This document shows positions 22,387-31,046 of a DNA stretch of 64,000 nt, piece by piece. The notes beneath the pieces are model-generated. The model was not told the origin of the DNA and did no database searches. It saw only the letters and a list, made by a program, of their open reading frames with translations. The stretch lies in assembly GCA_005765155.1 (NCBI GenBank), contig VCCP01000005.1, positions 1,054,001 to 1,118,000 on the forward strand, read 5' to 3'. Position 1 is the first letter of the stretch, and each line of letters begins with the position of its first letter. Source of the DNA: Zelopaecilomyces penicillatus. Its lineage: Eukaryota; Ascomycota; Sordariomycetes; Hypocreales; Pseudodiploosporaceae. A program made the position numbers and the translations under genes.

Positions 22387-23547
22387 ATGAGCTCGGCTCA
22401 GGTTGTGGACGAGGCGCCTGCCAAGGTGGCCGAAAAGAAGAAGAAGAGAGTGCCGCCGATGCGGTATCCGTTCTGGTTCGGAGGCAGCGCAAGTAGTATG
22501 GCGGCATGTGTGACACATCCATTGGATTTGGGTATGTAAAGGGGTTTCCCACTCACAATCTTTATTTGATCGTTTTGCTGACAGCGCTGGGTTTCCAAAG
22601 TCAAGGTATAATTGAGTCTTCCTGCCTCAAAAGTGGATCAACCCGTCCCGAGGCGCAGTCTAACATGCCAGTTAGGTTCGACTTCAAACACGCAGAGGCG
22701 ATGCGCCGAAAAACATGAGCGGCACATTCGTCCATATCCTGAAAAACGACGGACCCCTTGGACTCTACAGCGGCATATCCGCCTCGCTGCTCCGCCAACT
22801 TACCTATTCCACTGTCCGGTTCGGCGTCTACGAGGAGATCAAGGCTCGCTACATGCGCTCCAGCCCGGGCGGCAAGGAGCCATCCTTCCCCGCGCTCTTC
22901 GCCATGGCCGTCGGTTCCGGTTTCCTTGGCGGCATTGCCGGCAACTTCGCCGATGTGATCAACGTGCGTATGCAGAACGACGCTGCGCTCCCGGCCGACA
23001 AGCGCAGGAACTACAAGCATGCTGTCGACGGCATGGTCCGCATGGCCAAGGAGGAGGGTGCGCTGAGTTGGTTCAGAGGCTGGTTGCCCAATAGCTGTCG
23101 CGCCGCTGTCATGACGGCGGGCCAGCTTGCCACCTACGATACTTTCAAGCGTCTGCTCATGGATTATACCCCCATGGGCGATAATATGACAACACACTTT
23201 TCCGCATCCTTCCTGGCTGGTCTGACCGCCGCAACGGCGACAAGTCCCATCGATGTCATCAAGACCCGTATCATGACCTCGACTCAGCAGCAGGGCATCA
23301 TCCGGCTCGTAGCTGACATTTACAGAACCGACGGAATCGGCTGGATGTTCAAGGGCTGGGTACCTAGCTTTCTCCGCTTAGGACCGTGAGTTTTTTCGTC
23401 GCTTTTCATTACGCTTCTTTCCACGGGGGTGGTAATCTGAAACTAACATCTTAACATAATAGACATACTATCTGTACATTTATTTTCTTGGAAATGCACC
23501 GCAAGGCATATAGAAAAGTCAAAGGCTTGGACGAGAACACGCTATAA
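22387..23547 (+). CDS. dic1: Mitochondrial dicarboxylate carrier (Dic1 type)
   Basis: Exons 22387..22531, 22601..22605, 22676..23385 and 23463..23547 give 314 residues. It is a three-repeat, six-helix mitochondrial carrier family protein. Signatures are THPLDLVK in repeat 1, FADVINVRMQ in repeat 2 and SPIDVIKTRI in repeat 3, the pattern of yeast Dic1 and mammalian SLC25A10, which exchange malate or succinate for phosphate across the inner membrane. Repeat 1 is assembled over a 5-nt microexon (TCAAG), which supplies part of Val and the Lys of PLDLVK; no other splice keeps the frame. Intron 1 has TGCTGAC and intron 2 a CTAAC branch site. The extra N-terminus (KVAEKKKKRVPP) is basic. Specificity is by homology. 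Confidence 0.93.
22601..22605 (+). other. dic1: 5-nt microexon of dic1
   Basis: TCAAG is flanked by CCAAAG on the 5' side and GTATAA on the 3' side. It joins the phase-1 exon end (TTG G) to the phase-0 start GTT CGA CTT and completes Val-Lys of the PLDLVK signature. Skipping it shifts the frame. Confidence 0.85.
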
Positions 23548-24176
23548 GTTTCCCCAAAGGCGAGTGAACTTGAAAGAGGGGGAGAAACAAACTAAAACAG
23601 GAGATGGATGGTGCATTCGTGGCGGCGTTTTATATTAGACGGAAGGGAAAATGGCTTTTGCATATTTTGCATCATGATTTTCTTAATATGGCGTTCTTTG
23701 ATCTCGTCTGTTTTTTGGGGGGGATGTTCTTCTTTTCCCTTTCTTTCGATCCCATAGTCCACCTTGACCCGGGGAAAACAACGAGAGAGGTATTAGACTA
23801 TCGGTCTCAGTGCCCCTAACCCCCTTTAGAGTATAGTTACATAGAAACCAGCCCCACGACGAACATTTTCCTGATTTTCGTCTGCTGGCATTCCTCCGTA
23901 GTATAATTATTCACCATGCCAACTCCCAAATGATTCACGCCCTAAGTTCTATACCGAGCACCTTGCTTCCGCTGTCGGGTCAATTCATCGCCAGGTTGTT
24001 GCTGCTGACCAAGATAGAAACAGCCGATGATGGATGTTGTCTGGCGGCAGGTTCATGCGAGGAGCGCGGCAGTTATCGCCAGAATGCAAAGAACGACACG
24101 GACCCCATGCAACAAAGTTACACCATACAATGCCCGACAAAAAGCTTGTAGTCTCAATCTGTATTTGAGCAACTTG
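23548..24176. other. Convergent 3' region of dic1 and rpb3
   Basis: 630 bases between two converging genes. No gene. A GCCCCTAACCCCC stretch at about 23812-23824 partly resembles a telobox, but it lies in a 3' region and is a single copy. Confidence 0.5.
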
Positions 24177-25483
24177 TTACTGCCATGAGCCTTGGCTGTA
24201 AGGTGTCGTTCCAAAGCCAGCACTACCCGACCCTCCTCTGGCTGAGCCTCCTCCATATCCCGAAGAGGAGTTGTCGCCACCTCCATACGAACCAGCACTA
24301 CTGCCATATGCCGTTGCGTTTCCTCCTCCGTAAGATCCTGCATTGCTGCCGTACGCTGTACCGCTTCCGCCGTATGAGGTGTTGTTACCTCCTCCATACG
24401 CTGTATTGCCACCTCCATATGGTGTCGTGTAGCCTCCATCTTGCCAAGGGGTAGTGCCTCCATCCATGTTCATGTCTGGACTTCGAGGACCCTCCATATC
24501 TGCTTCGTCGCCACCATATTTCCTGGGATCAAGACCTTTTAGTAAGGCTCCAATCTTTGTCTGCAGTGCTCGAATACCGCCTTGGATGATCTGATCTGGC
24601 GCCATGGTCCCTGAGGTCTCTACTTCAAAGTAGAATCTGTCTGGTACCGCGTCGTAGTTGAAAGGTTCGCCCTCTTGTGGGGGGTCTTCCCATTGCGCAT
24701 ATTTGCTCTTGGGCCTGAGAAGAAGAAAAAGTCAGTACCTAATTCCCACATTGGTGTCTCTACCATGCGGTACATACCATTCTACCTCCGGGTCTGTGTT
24801 GTTCTCAAACCACATATCGAGATGATGCAGTTTGTTGTGTGGATCGTACTCGAACGCAACTGCTGATGTAGGCATCCACTTGGCATGCTCCTTTGCAATT
24901 CCCTTCTTTGCGATGCATGTGAGCTTTATCTCTTGGTCTTTCCGTAACTTGGCAATCAGACATCCAACTCCCTCCGGATCCGTAATGACGGGCTGGCCGA
25001 CCGAGCTGGTGTGGCGACCGTCGACTACGAGGTCTCGAGCATAAACCTTCATTATCTCGTCGCTCGTGCATTTCGCGTGTAACGTGAGCGACACACTGCA
25101 CTGCTCACAGTATTGTTCGCAGTCACAGTCTCGTGAAAAATTGAGTTCGTTGACTCCCTTTGAGTTGAGCGGGATGAGGCCTAGTCGATGAGCAATGAAC
25201 TCGTCGGCCAAAACAGAGTTGTTGAGTTCAATCTCTACCAAATCAACTGCGATTGTGGGCACCTCGGCCTGGATGATGCGCCGCAACGAGTTTGCAAATG
25301 AAAGGTTCGTCCGTGATAGTTCGAAATCGACACGCGTACTATCGGCCTAATGTCGCCTTGAGTCAGACTCTACAATGCAATCGCGCTGCAACAGCAAGTG
25401 GTTTCACATACCGCTGAAATCTTGACCTGGGCGTGTTCTGGCTCTGCGTCCATGGCCATGGGGTCGTAATGTGCTCCGTCCAT
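24177..25483 (-). CDS. rpb3: RNA polymerase II subunit Rpb3
   Basis: Exons 25412..25483, 24778..25346 and 24177..24714 give 392 residues; introns are 65 and 63 nt. The alpha-like dimerisation domain starts in exon 2 (SLRRIIQAEVPTIAVDLVEI). The Rpb3 zinc loop CDCEQYCEQC is intact. The second alpha-like block (PFNYDAVPDRFYFEVETSG) lies near 230-250. It pairs with Rpb11 in the assembly platform of RNA polymerase II. It is longer than yeast Rpb3 (318 residues) because of a low-complexity tail of about 100 residues (about 290-392) rich in Gly, Ser, Tyr, Asn and Thr, with repeated YGGG and AYGS units. The promoter is shared head to head with sof1. Confidence 0.95.
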
Positions 25484-25926
25484 GATGGCGGGCGTAGGGA
25501 ATCACAGGCCCAGCTGGGGTATGCGTTCAATTTGTGTTGGGGGAGATTGTATGATACGCGTGTCTGTCCTGCCACTGGTGGTGAGCTTCGCAAAGGCGTC
25601 GGTTGAAGTGAAGGCTAAGTTGAGTCGTAGCGATGAGCAAGTCCTCTTCGCGCAGTGCAGAAGACCCCTGCATGCATACCGCGTTATCGATAGCTTTCAG
25701 GTGTGGTCGGATTATTAGTAATCCCCTTTTTGTCTTATCGGGCATCTGAAAATTGCGATAAGAGAAAAATTCCCCACCATTGCACCAAGTTTCGACGGTG
25801 AGCTGCAGTTTAGACTTTTGTTACTGCGAAGGCTGAGTGCAAGATTTCTCAATTCGATTGCTTCTCCGACGACACAAGACAAAAGAGACACGAGATTCTT
25901 CCAGGAGTACAAGAAATCCCAAAAGG
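25484..25926. promoter_or_regulatory. Bidirectional rpb3/sof1 promoter
   Basis: 443 bp between the divergent start codons of an RNA polymerase subunit gene and a ribosome-biogenesis gene. It includes a PAC-like GCGATGAGC (25630-25638) and A-rich stretches at about 25745-25775 that partly resemble the RRPE element. Confidence 0.6.
25630..25638 (+). promoter_or_regulatory. PAC-like element GCGATGAGC
   Basis: Exact match to the core GCGATGAG of the yeast PAC element, found upstream of polymerase I/III and rRNA-processing genes. It lies 289 bp upstream of the sof1 ATG and 147 bp upstream of the rpb3 ATG. A TGAAAATTGCG sequence at about 25747 resembles the usual RRPE partner only partly. Confidence 0.5.
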
Positions 25927-27264
25927 ATGAAGATCAAGGCGATTAGTCGCTCGGTGTCCAGCCACCAACAGCCGGGCACCGATGCCGTCAAGCAACCTCG
26001 AAATCTAGACCCGGCTCTCCATCCATTCGAGCGGGCGCGAGAGTACCAGAGAGCCCTGACTGCGGTCAAGCTGGAGCGCATGCATGCGGCGCCGTTCATT
26101 GCCCAGCTTGGAAGGGGCCACGTCGATGGTGTCTACTCCATCGCCAAGGATCCGAACTCGCTGCAGCACTTTGCCAGCGGCAGCGGCGACGGTGTCGTCA
26201 AATGCTGGGACCTGTCCAGCCGGGAGGAGATGTGGCACACAACAGCGCACGAGAATATTGTCAAGGGAATGGAATGGACGAGGGACAAGAAGCTTCTGAC
26301 CTGTGGCGCTGACAAGACTGTCAAGCTGTTCGACCCCTACAACACTGCTAGCGATGCAGCCCCGATCTCGTCATGGCTCGGGTCCGGTGCCTTTACCAGC
26401 TTGTCGCATCACCGCTCACGCAATGCCTTTGCCGTGGCATCCAGCGTGATTTCTATATACGATCTTGAGCGACACACAGCCGCTCCCGAGGTGCTACACT
26501 GGCCGACCTCTACTGATACCATCACCAATGTTGCATTCAACTACGTCGAGACCTCTGTCCTGGCCTCGTGCTCCAATGATCGATCTATTGTCATCTACGA
26601 CCTGCGAACCTCGACTCCCGTTACCAAATCTGTTCTCAAATTTAGCAGCAATCGCATTGCCTGGTCTCCCATGGAAGCCTTTAACTTTGCAGCTGCGTCT
26701 GAGGACCATAACATTTATCTTTTCGACATGCGCAAGCTTGATCGAGCGCTCAACGTTCTCAAGGATCACGTAGCCGCAGTCATGGACGTTGAATTCTCTC
26801 CCACAGGTGAGGAATTAGTGTCCGCCTCTTGGGATCGGACGATTCGCCTGTGGACCAGGGATAAGGGCCACTCAAGAGACATTTACCACACCAAGCGTAT
26901 GCAGAGAGTCATGTCCGCCAGATGGACTCCAGACTCCAAGTACGTACTCTCCGGTTCCGACGACGGCAACATCCGACTCTGGCGCGCCAACGCCTCTCAG
27001 AGGCAGGGCATCCAGTCGGCCCGCCAGCGACAGGCTCTCGAGTATAACAACGCCCTCGTGGAGCGCTTCGGTCACATGCCCGAAGTCCGCCGCATCAAGC
27101 GCCATCGTCATATCCCTCAAGTGCTCAAGAAGGCAGGCAAGATCAAGACGGACGAACTCAAGTCCATCAAGCGGCGCGAGGAGAACGAGCGCAAGCACTC
27201 CAAGAAGCAGTTCGAGTCTCGCGAGAGTGAGAGAACGAAGATGGTATTGGCTCGGGAGAAGTAA
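25927..27264 (+). CDS. sof1: Sof1-like U3 snoRNP WD40 protein
   Basis: Single exon, 445 residues from the ATG at 25927; frame upstream of this ATG is not conserved. Seven WD-type blades run from about residue 60 to 345 (for example FASGSGDGVVKCWD, LVSASWDRTIRLW, VLSGSDDGNIRLW). The family-specific Sof1 C-terminal domain follows: a basic region starting ALEYNNALVERFGHMPEVRR and a Lys/Glu-rich helix with KSIKRREENERKHSKK. Length matches human DCAF13 (445 residues). Family role: small-subunit processome component with U3 snoRNA, needed for 18S rRNA maturation in the nucleolus. The PAC-like promoter motif fits that class. Confidence 0.96.
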   Translation: MKIKAISRSVSSHQQPGTDAVKQPRNLDPALHPFERAREYQRALTAVKLERMHAAPFIAQLGRGHVDGVYSIAKDPNSLQHFASGSGDGVVKCWDLSSREEMWHTTAHENIVKGMEWTRDKKLLTCGADKTVKLFDPYNTASDAAPISSWLGSGAFTSLSHHRSRNAFAVASSVISIYDLERHTAAPEVLHWPTSTDTITNVAFNYVETSVLASCSNDRSIVIYDLRTSTPVTKSVLKFSSNRIAWSPMEAFNFAAASEDHNIYLFDMRKLDRALNVLKDHVAAVMDVEFSPTGEELVSASWDRTIRLWTRDKGHSRDIYHTKRMQRVMSARWTPDSKYVLSGSDDGNIRLWRANASQRQGIQSARQRQALEYNNALVERFGHMPEVRRIKRHRHIPQVLKKAGKIKTDELKSIKRREENERKHSKKQFESRESERTKMVLAREK

Positions 27265-28146
27265 TGGCATGTGTAAGGATGCATGTATTCAAGTTGTGTG
27301 CCATAATCCGACAACACAGGGAGGTGGGAGGAGAAGTCAGAGAGGGGCTGTTTTTTTTTCCTGTTTTGGAATCGTGGTGGCGAGGATTGTGACAGGGAAA
27401 CAAGGAGGATCGCAGTGTGTGGTTCATTCTTGTTGCATGGCACGGCGTTCTGGTGTGTGGGGTTTAAAAAATAGGTATTAGTCTTATATTTCAGGTCAAA
27501 TTACAATTGACTTTTAAGCAAAGCTGTTGTAATATAGCCCTGGTTGATTTGTGTGGTCTGTTTGTGTAGACTGTTTCTATTCGCATTGTGCGGCCAATAC
27601 CATGCCACTGTGCGATTGTTAATTGAGATGCATGAGATCATGCCGATATGCTATGCACATCAAGTTAGGTTAGTTGAATGCCCTCAGGAAGTTTCGATAT
27701 GCTGTAAAGAATGCTCAAACTAACAAGCAGACAATTGCAATAGCCCATGTCTTTATTGGGCGACATCAGAACCATACCAACAAGATTTTCTAGCGCCGCC
27801 GTAAGTGGTATCATCATTTGAATAACGCGGGCCCCAAGCAACTACGCTGGAGTATAGAAGGAGGTTTTCGACGTACAATACCATGATATTCGCTGAAGCT
27901 CCACTAACCGGACAGCTATCAAATCAAAATAAGGGCCATGGTTTAATTGAGGTCTACATCTTACAACAATCAGAGAAACAGCTTCATCGGATGCGCCGGC
28001 CTTGATGTCTACAATGGAAAGGCAAACAGACTGAAGCATTTTTATTCTCGACTCCATTATTGGCTTCTGTACCAGGTTGTTTCTAGCGAATGGTACATTT
28101 TGGGCGACGGCTGGTGACTGCACACCTCAAATCCATCACGATACCC
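27265..28146. other. Convergent 3' region of sof1 and the DUF3669 gene
   Basis: About 880 bases; AT-rich from 27470 on. No supported coding sequence or repeat. Confidence 0.5.
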
Positions 28147-29484
28147 CTAGCTGGCGTACTTCCTTTGCTTCTTTTTACCCTTTCCTTTCCCAACTGCTGC
28201 AGCCATCGGCGACGATTCTGCTTTAGGGGGTGGTCCAGCCGCAATCGCTCCACGTCTCTCCGCTTCCTCCTCCAGCCCAGCAAGGAAAGCCATCGCAAAA
28301 ACATCAGAGCCCATAATGAGTCTGACTTTATCCATATATGCTTCCTTGAAGAGCTCCCACAATTCACCCTCTACACCAGCTGAGGCAGGACGTGGGTAGT
28401 ATGGGTCATTCTGCCAGAAAGCTTCAACACAGAGCTTCACTCCTTCAGGGCCGGCTTGGATCTGTCGGACATTGTTGAAATCCAAGAGCCACATTCGCAC
28501 CGATCTTTTCAGAAAAGAAATGTCTGATGTCGATGCTTCAATCATAGGACGCCAGGTTGTGAATCTCTGCTTTCGGTCGCCCATGAGGAGATTCAATTCT
28601 GCTTTGGTAACGTGTGGCTCTGGGCTAGAACCCAAGACAAATTCCACATCTGAAGCATCCGACCGACAGCGATGGTGCATGACCGCCAAAGCATCTGCCA
28701 TTGGTACAACAAACTGTTTAGCGTCGATACCAAGCCGTTCCATTCGGTCCAGAGAGAGCTCAAAGTTTCGCAAGGTGAAGTCCGCAACCTGGGATGGTTG
28801 CATTGTCGAGCGCCGAACACCAAGATACACTCGAACAAGGCAGGCTTTATTCTGAGGGTTATTGAAAGCCTCATTTTGAAGATTTGGTGGGCAGAAAGTG
28901 CGGACGAGGTCCTGTCGAATCTGCCGTGGAAGTGGCAAGATTCTTTCAGCGATGAGCACACTTGTAGGTTCCTTGAAGGAGGATGCAGGCATGTCACGGT
29001 GATGGTGACGAACCCACTGGATCACATTTGACTCTGTGACAAAATAGAACGGGGTTGGGACAGATAGCATGGCAACTCCGTAAACGCTATTTTGCGATGA
29101 TACTGCCTCGTGAATGTTAATGTGGTGGCAATAGTCGTTCCAAAGCGCTTCATTCTTGCCAGCCAGGTTGTGAGCACGCTTCACAATTCTGCAGCTGCCA
29201 GGCCAGTCATAAATAGTGGCACAGTATCCCTGGCCGATGTTTTCGAATGGTTTGATTGTCTCTTTAGCCGCTTCTTGGGCGAGGGCGAAGGATGACGAGG
29301 TGGACAGGACGGAACAGATCGAGAGAAACTTCTTGAGGTTGACGATAGGAGCATTCTCATTGTTGACCTCAATGACCTCAGTTTGCGCAAGGTACTCTCG
29401 AGCGAGTTCTGCGTTGGACACCATGGAGGATGTACTGGTGAAGTTTGATTCCTCACTGAGGACGAGGTTGCGTCGGTTCGCCAT
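28147..29484 (-). CDS. DUF3669-domain fungal protein
   Basis: Single exon, 445 residues. The centre (about 195-285) shows the DUF3669 pattern: LVRVYLGVRR, a run like FTLRNFELSLDRMERLG, a helix with MADALAVMHHR and then DASDVEFVLGSS. Earlier, IGQGYCATIYDWPGS and the run IVKRAHN look like a degenerate glycine loop and lysine of a protein-kinase-like fold, so the domain may be a pseudokinase relative; this is my reading, not an established fact. The C-terminus is Gly/Lys-rich and very basic (GKGKGKKKQRKYAS), a possible nuclear or nucleic-acid-binding tail. The family is expanded in Pezizomycotina and of unknown function. Confidence 0.85.
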   Translation of the reverse strand: MANRRNLVLSEESNFTSTSSMVSNAELAREYLAQTEVIEVNNENAPIVNLKKFLSICSVLSTSSSFALAQEAAKETIKPFENIGQGYCATIYDWPGSCRIVKRAHNLAGKNEALWNDYCHHINIHEAVSSQNSVYGVAMLSVPTPFYFVTESNVIQWVRHHHRDMPASSFKEPTSVLIAERILPLPRQIRQDLVRTFCPPNLQNEAFNNPQNKACLVRVYLGVRRSTMQPSQVADFTLRNFELSLDRMERLGIDAKQFVVPMADALAVMHHRCRSDASDVEFVLGSSPEPHVTKAELNLLMGDRKQRFTTWRPMIEASTSDISFLKRSVRMWLLDFNNVRQIQAGPEGVKLCVEAFWQNDPYYPRPASAGVEGELWELFKEAYMDKVRLIMGSDVFAMAFLAGLEEEAERRGAIAAGPPPKAESSPMAAAVGKGKGKKKQRKYAS

Positions 29485-31046
29485 CTTGATGTGATATCAT
29501 CAAGTACTCTGGGAGAGAAGTAGCAAAGAAGAACAGGATTGAAGAAAGTGAGAGTGAGCAAGTTAGGAATTTATAGGAAACGGGAATGGAAACTTTGAGT
29601 TCTGCGTTTACAACTGTAAAAGAATTTTCACCAGCTGACACGGTCTGGCAAGCCAGTCGTAACCTTAAACCCATACTGAAGGCTGGCAGGCGTGTAAGAG
29701 AAGAACCAGCTGGTAAAGTCTGGCAAGCCAGTCGTAACCTTAAATCGTGTGGGTAAAATCAAAAAAGGATCCGCTGATAAAGCCAGTCGGAATCTTAAAA
29801 CCCATATTGTAGTTATGATTATAGATAGGTATATCTACCTATTTATCTACCTAATCAGGAGTTTATAATTACAGAGACTCAATAAGCTCGAACAGAACGA
29901 AGATATAAGGAGTGGGGTGGGAGGGAAAATATGGTATCAAACTTGAAGCAGAAATTGACAAAAATAAAAATAGGGGGGGTTTATTAGCTAGTGGTTCAAA
30001 ATTCAAACATATATCAGCACAGATGGATTTCTATAGAGCAATGTTGATATAATAGCAAACATTACATCCCATGGAAATATGTATTATAAGAACACAAATC
30101 AGAATGCTACTTTATCTTGGTGTCAGCAGTGCGCTCATTTCCTGAAGACATGGAAAAATCAAGATTGAGTGTAAGCTCCCGTTTGCGCCGCGAATTTGTT
30201 CACGATGCAATTAAAGTGAAAGAGGAATGGCAGTAGATTTAAGCTCAGCCAATTGATGAAGCTCTGGCCAGTTGGTTATGGTCACCGTTGCACGTTGATG
30301 ATGCGTCACGACAGAAGTAAAGATACAGTGAGAAGGGAGTGAATCTACACAAGGTCCCCAAGCATCAAATGCTTTGGTTTGAAGTTTCATCCACTGGTTT
30401 AGTCACAGTCTGCACATAGCGAAGGGCTGCGTTACCCACAACAAACTAGGCATTTTCGGAAGCTTCCAAGCTTACGACCCTGATGACAGTGGCGTATTCA
30501 GTGGCGTCTCTGGCATGCCATTACAAAACATATCACCGAGCACCATGGAATAGTCTTTTCTAATATATTTCTTTGCTCTATGAAAGCATGTGGAACAGTA
30601 CCTAAACACACCCAGCGCCAATGCTGGTCAACCTTCAAGAGGCTAGATCCATTCCGACAGCATCTTCCAAGCGCCATTGATCCGTATTCGCACAAAAGAG
30701 CATAGCGACAACAAGGTCCATTCAAGGTAAAACTCCCTGCTGCTTTCAAAGAAAAAAAATCATCAACTTTTTATGCCCCGACATGGTTGTCGAGGAAAAG
30801 AGGTTGGGGGGTATCGATAGGGTTTGGTTTTGCCCCCAAGTAAAAGTCCAGTATCCCGAGTGCAAACCCAAAAAGAAAAAAGCAATAGGAAAATATGTCA
30901 CCACAACGCCCGCTCCCATCCGTTGCATAAGTATTGTACATGATCTTGATGTTAGTCTGCCTCAAAGGCTAGGCCCAAAAAGAAAAGATCGAAAAAAACA
31001 ACCGCAAAAAGAAAACAAGAAACAGCGTCAGTTCATATGCGCCACT
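29485..31046. other. Intergenic: DUF3669 gene promoter and PFKFB 3' region
   Basis: 1.56 kb without a gene. It contains the three-copy repeat at 29631-29806 (listed separately) and AT-rich sequence at 29810-30110 with short TAGRTA runs. Confidence 0.55.
29631..29806. repeat. Three degenerate direct copies of an approx. 40-bp element
   Basis: Copies at 29631-29675, 29706-29744 and 29771-29806. Copies 1 and 2 share 27 identical bases (29643-29669 and 29718-29744), 75 bp apart; copy 3 is shorter and diverged. Each starts CCAGCTG or CCGCTG and contains an AGCCAGTCG core followed by a CTTAAA end; copies 1 and 2 include TGGCAAGCCA, a small hairpin. They lie 150-320 bp upstream of the DUF3669 ATG. 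Confidence 0.85.

Noticed and set aside
23812..23824. CCCTAACCC telobox-like sequence as a Tbf1 site
   Set aside because: A single imperfect copy in a convergent 3' region; not enough to call a binding site.
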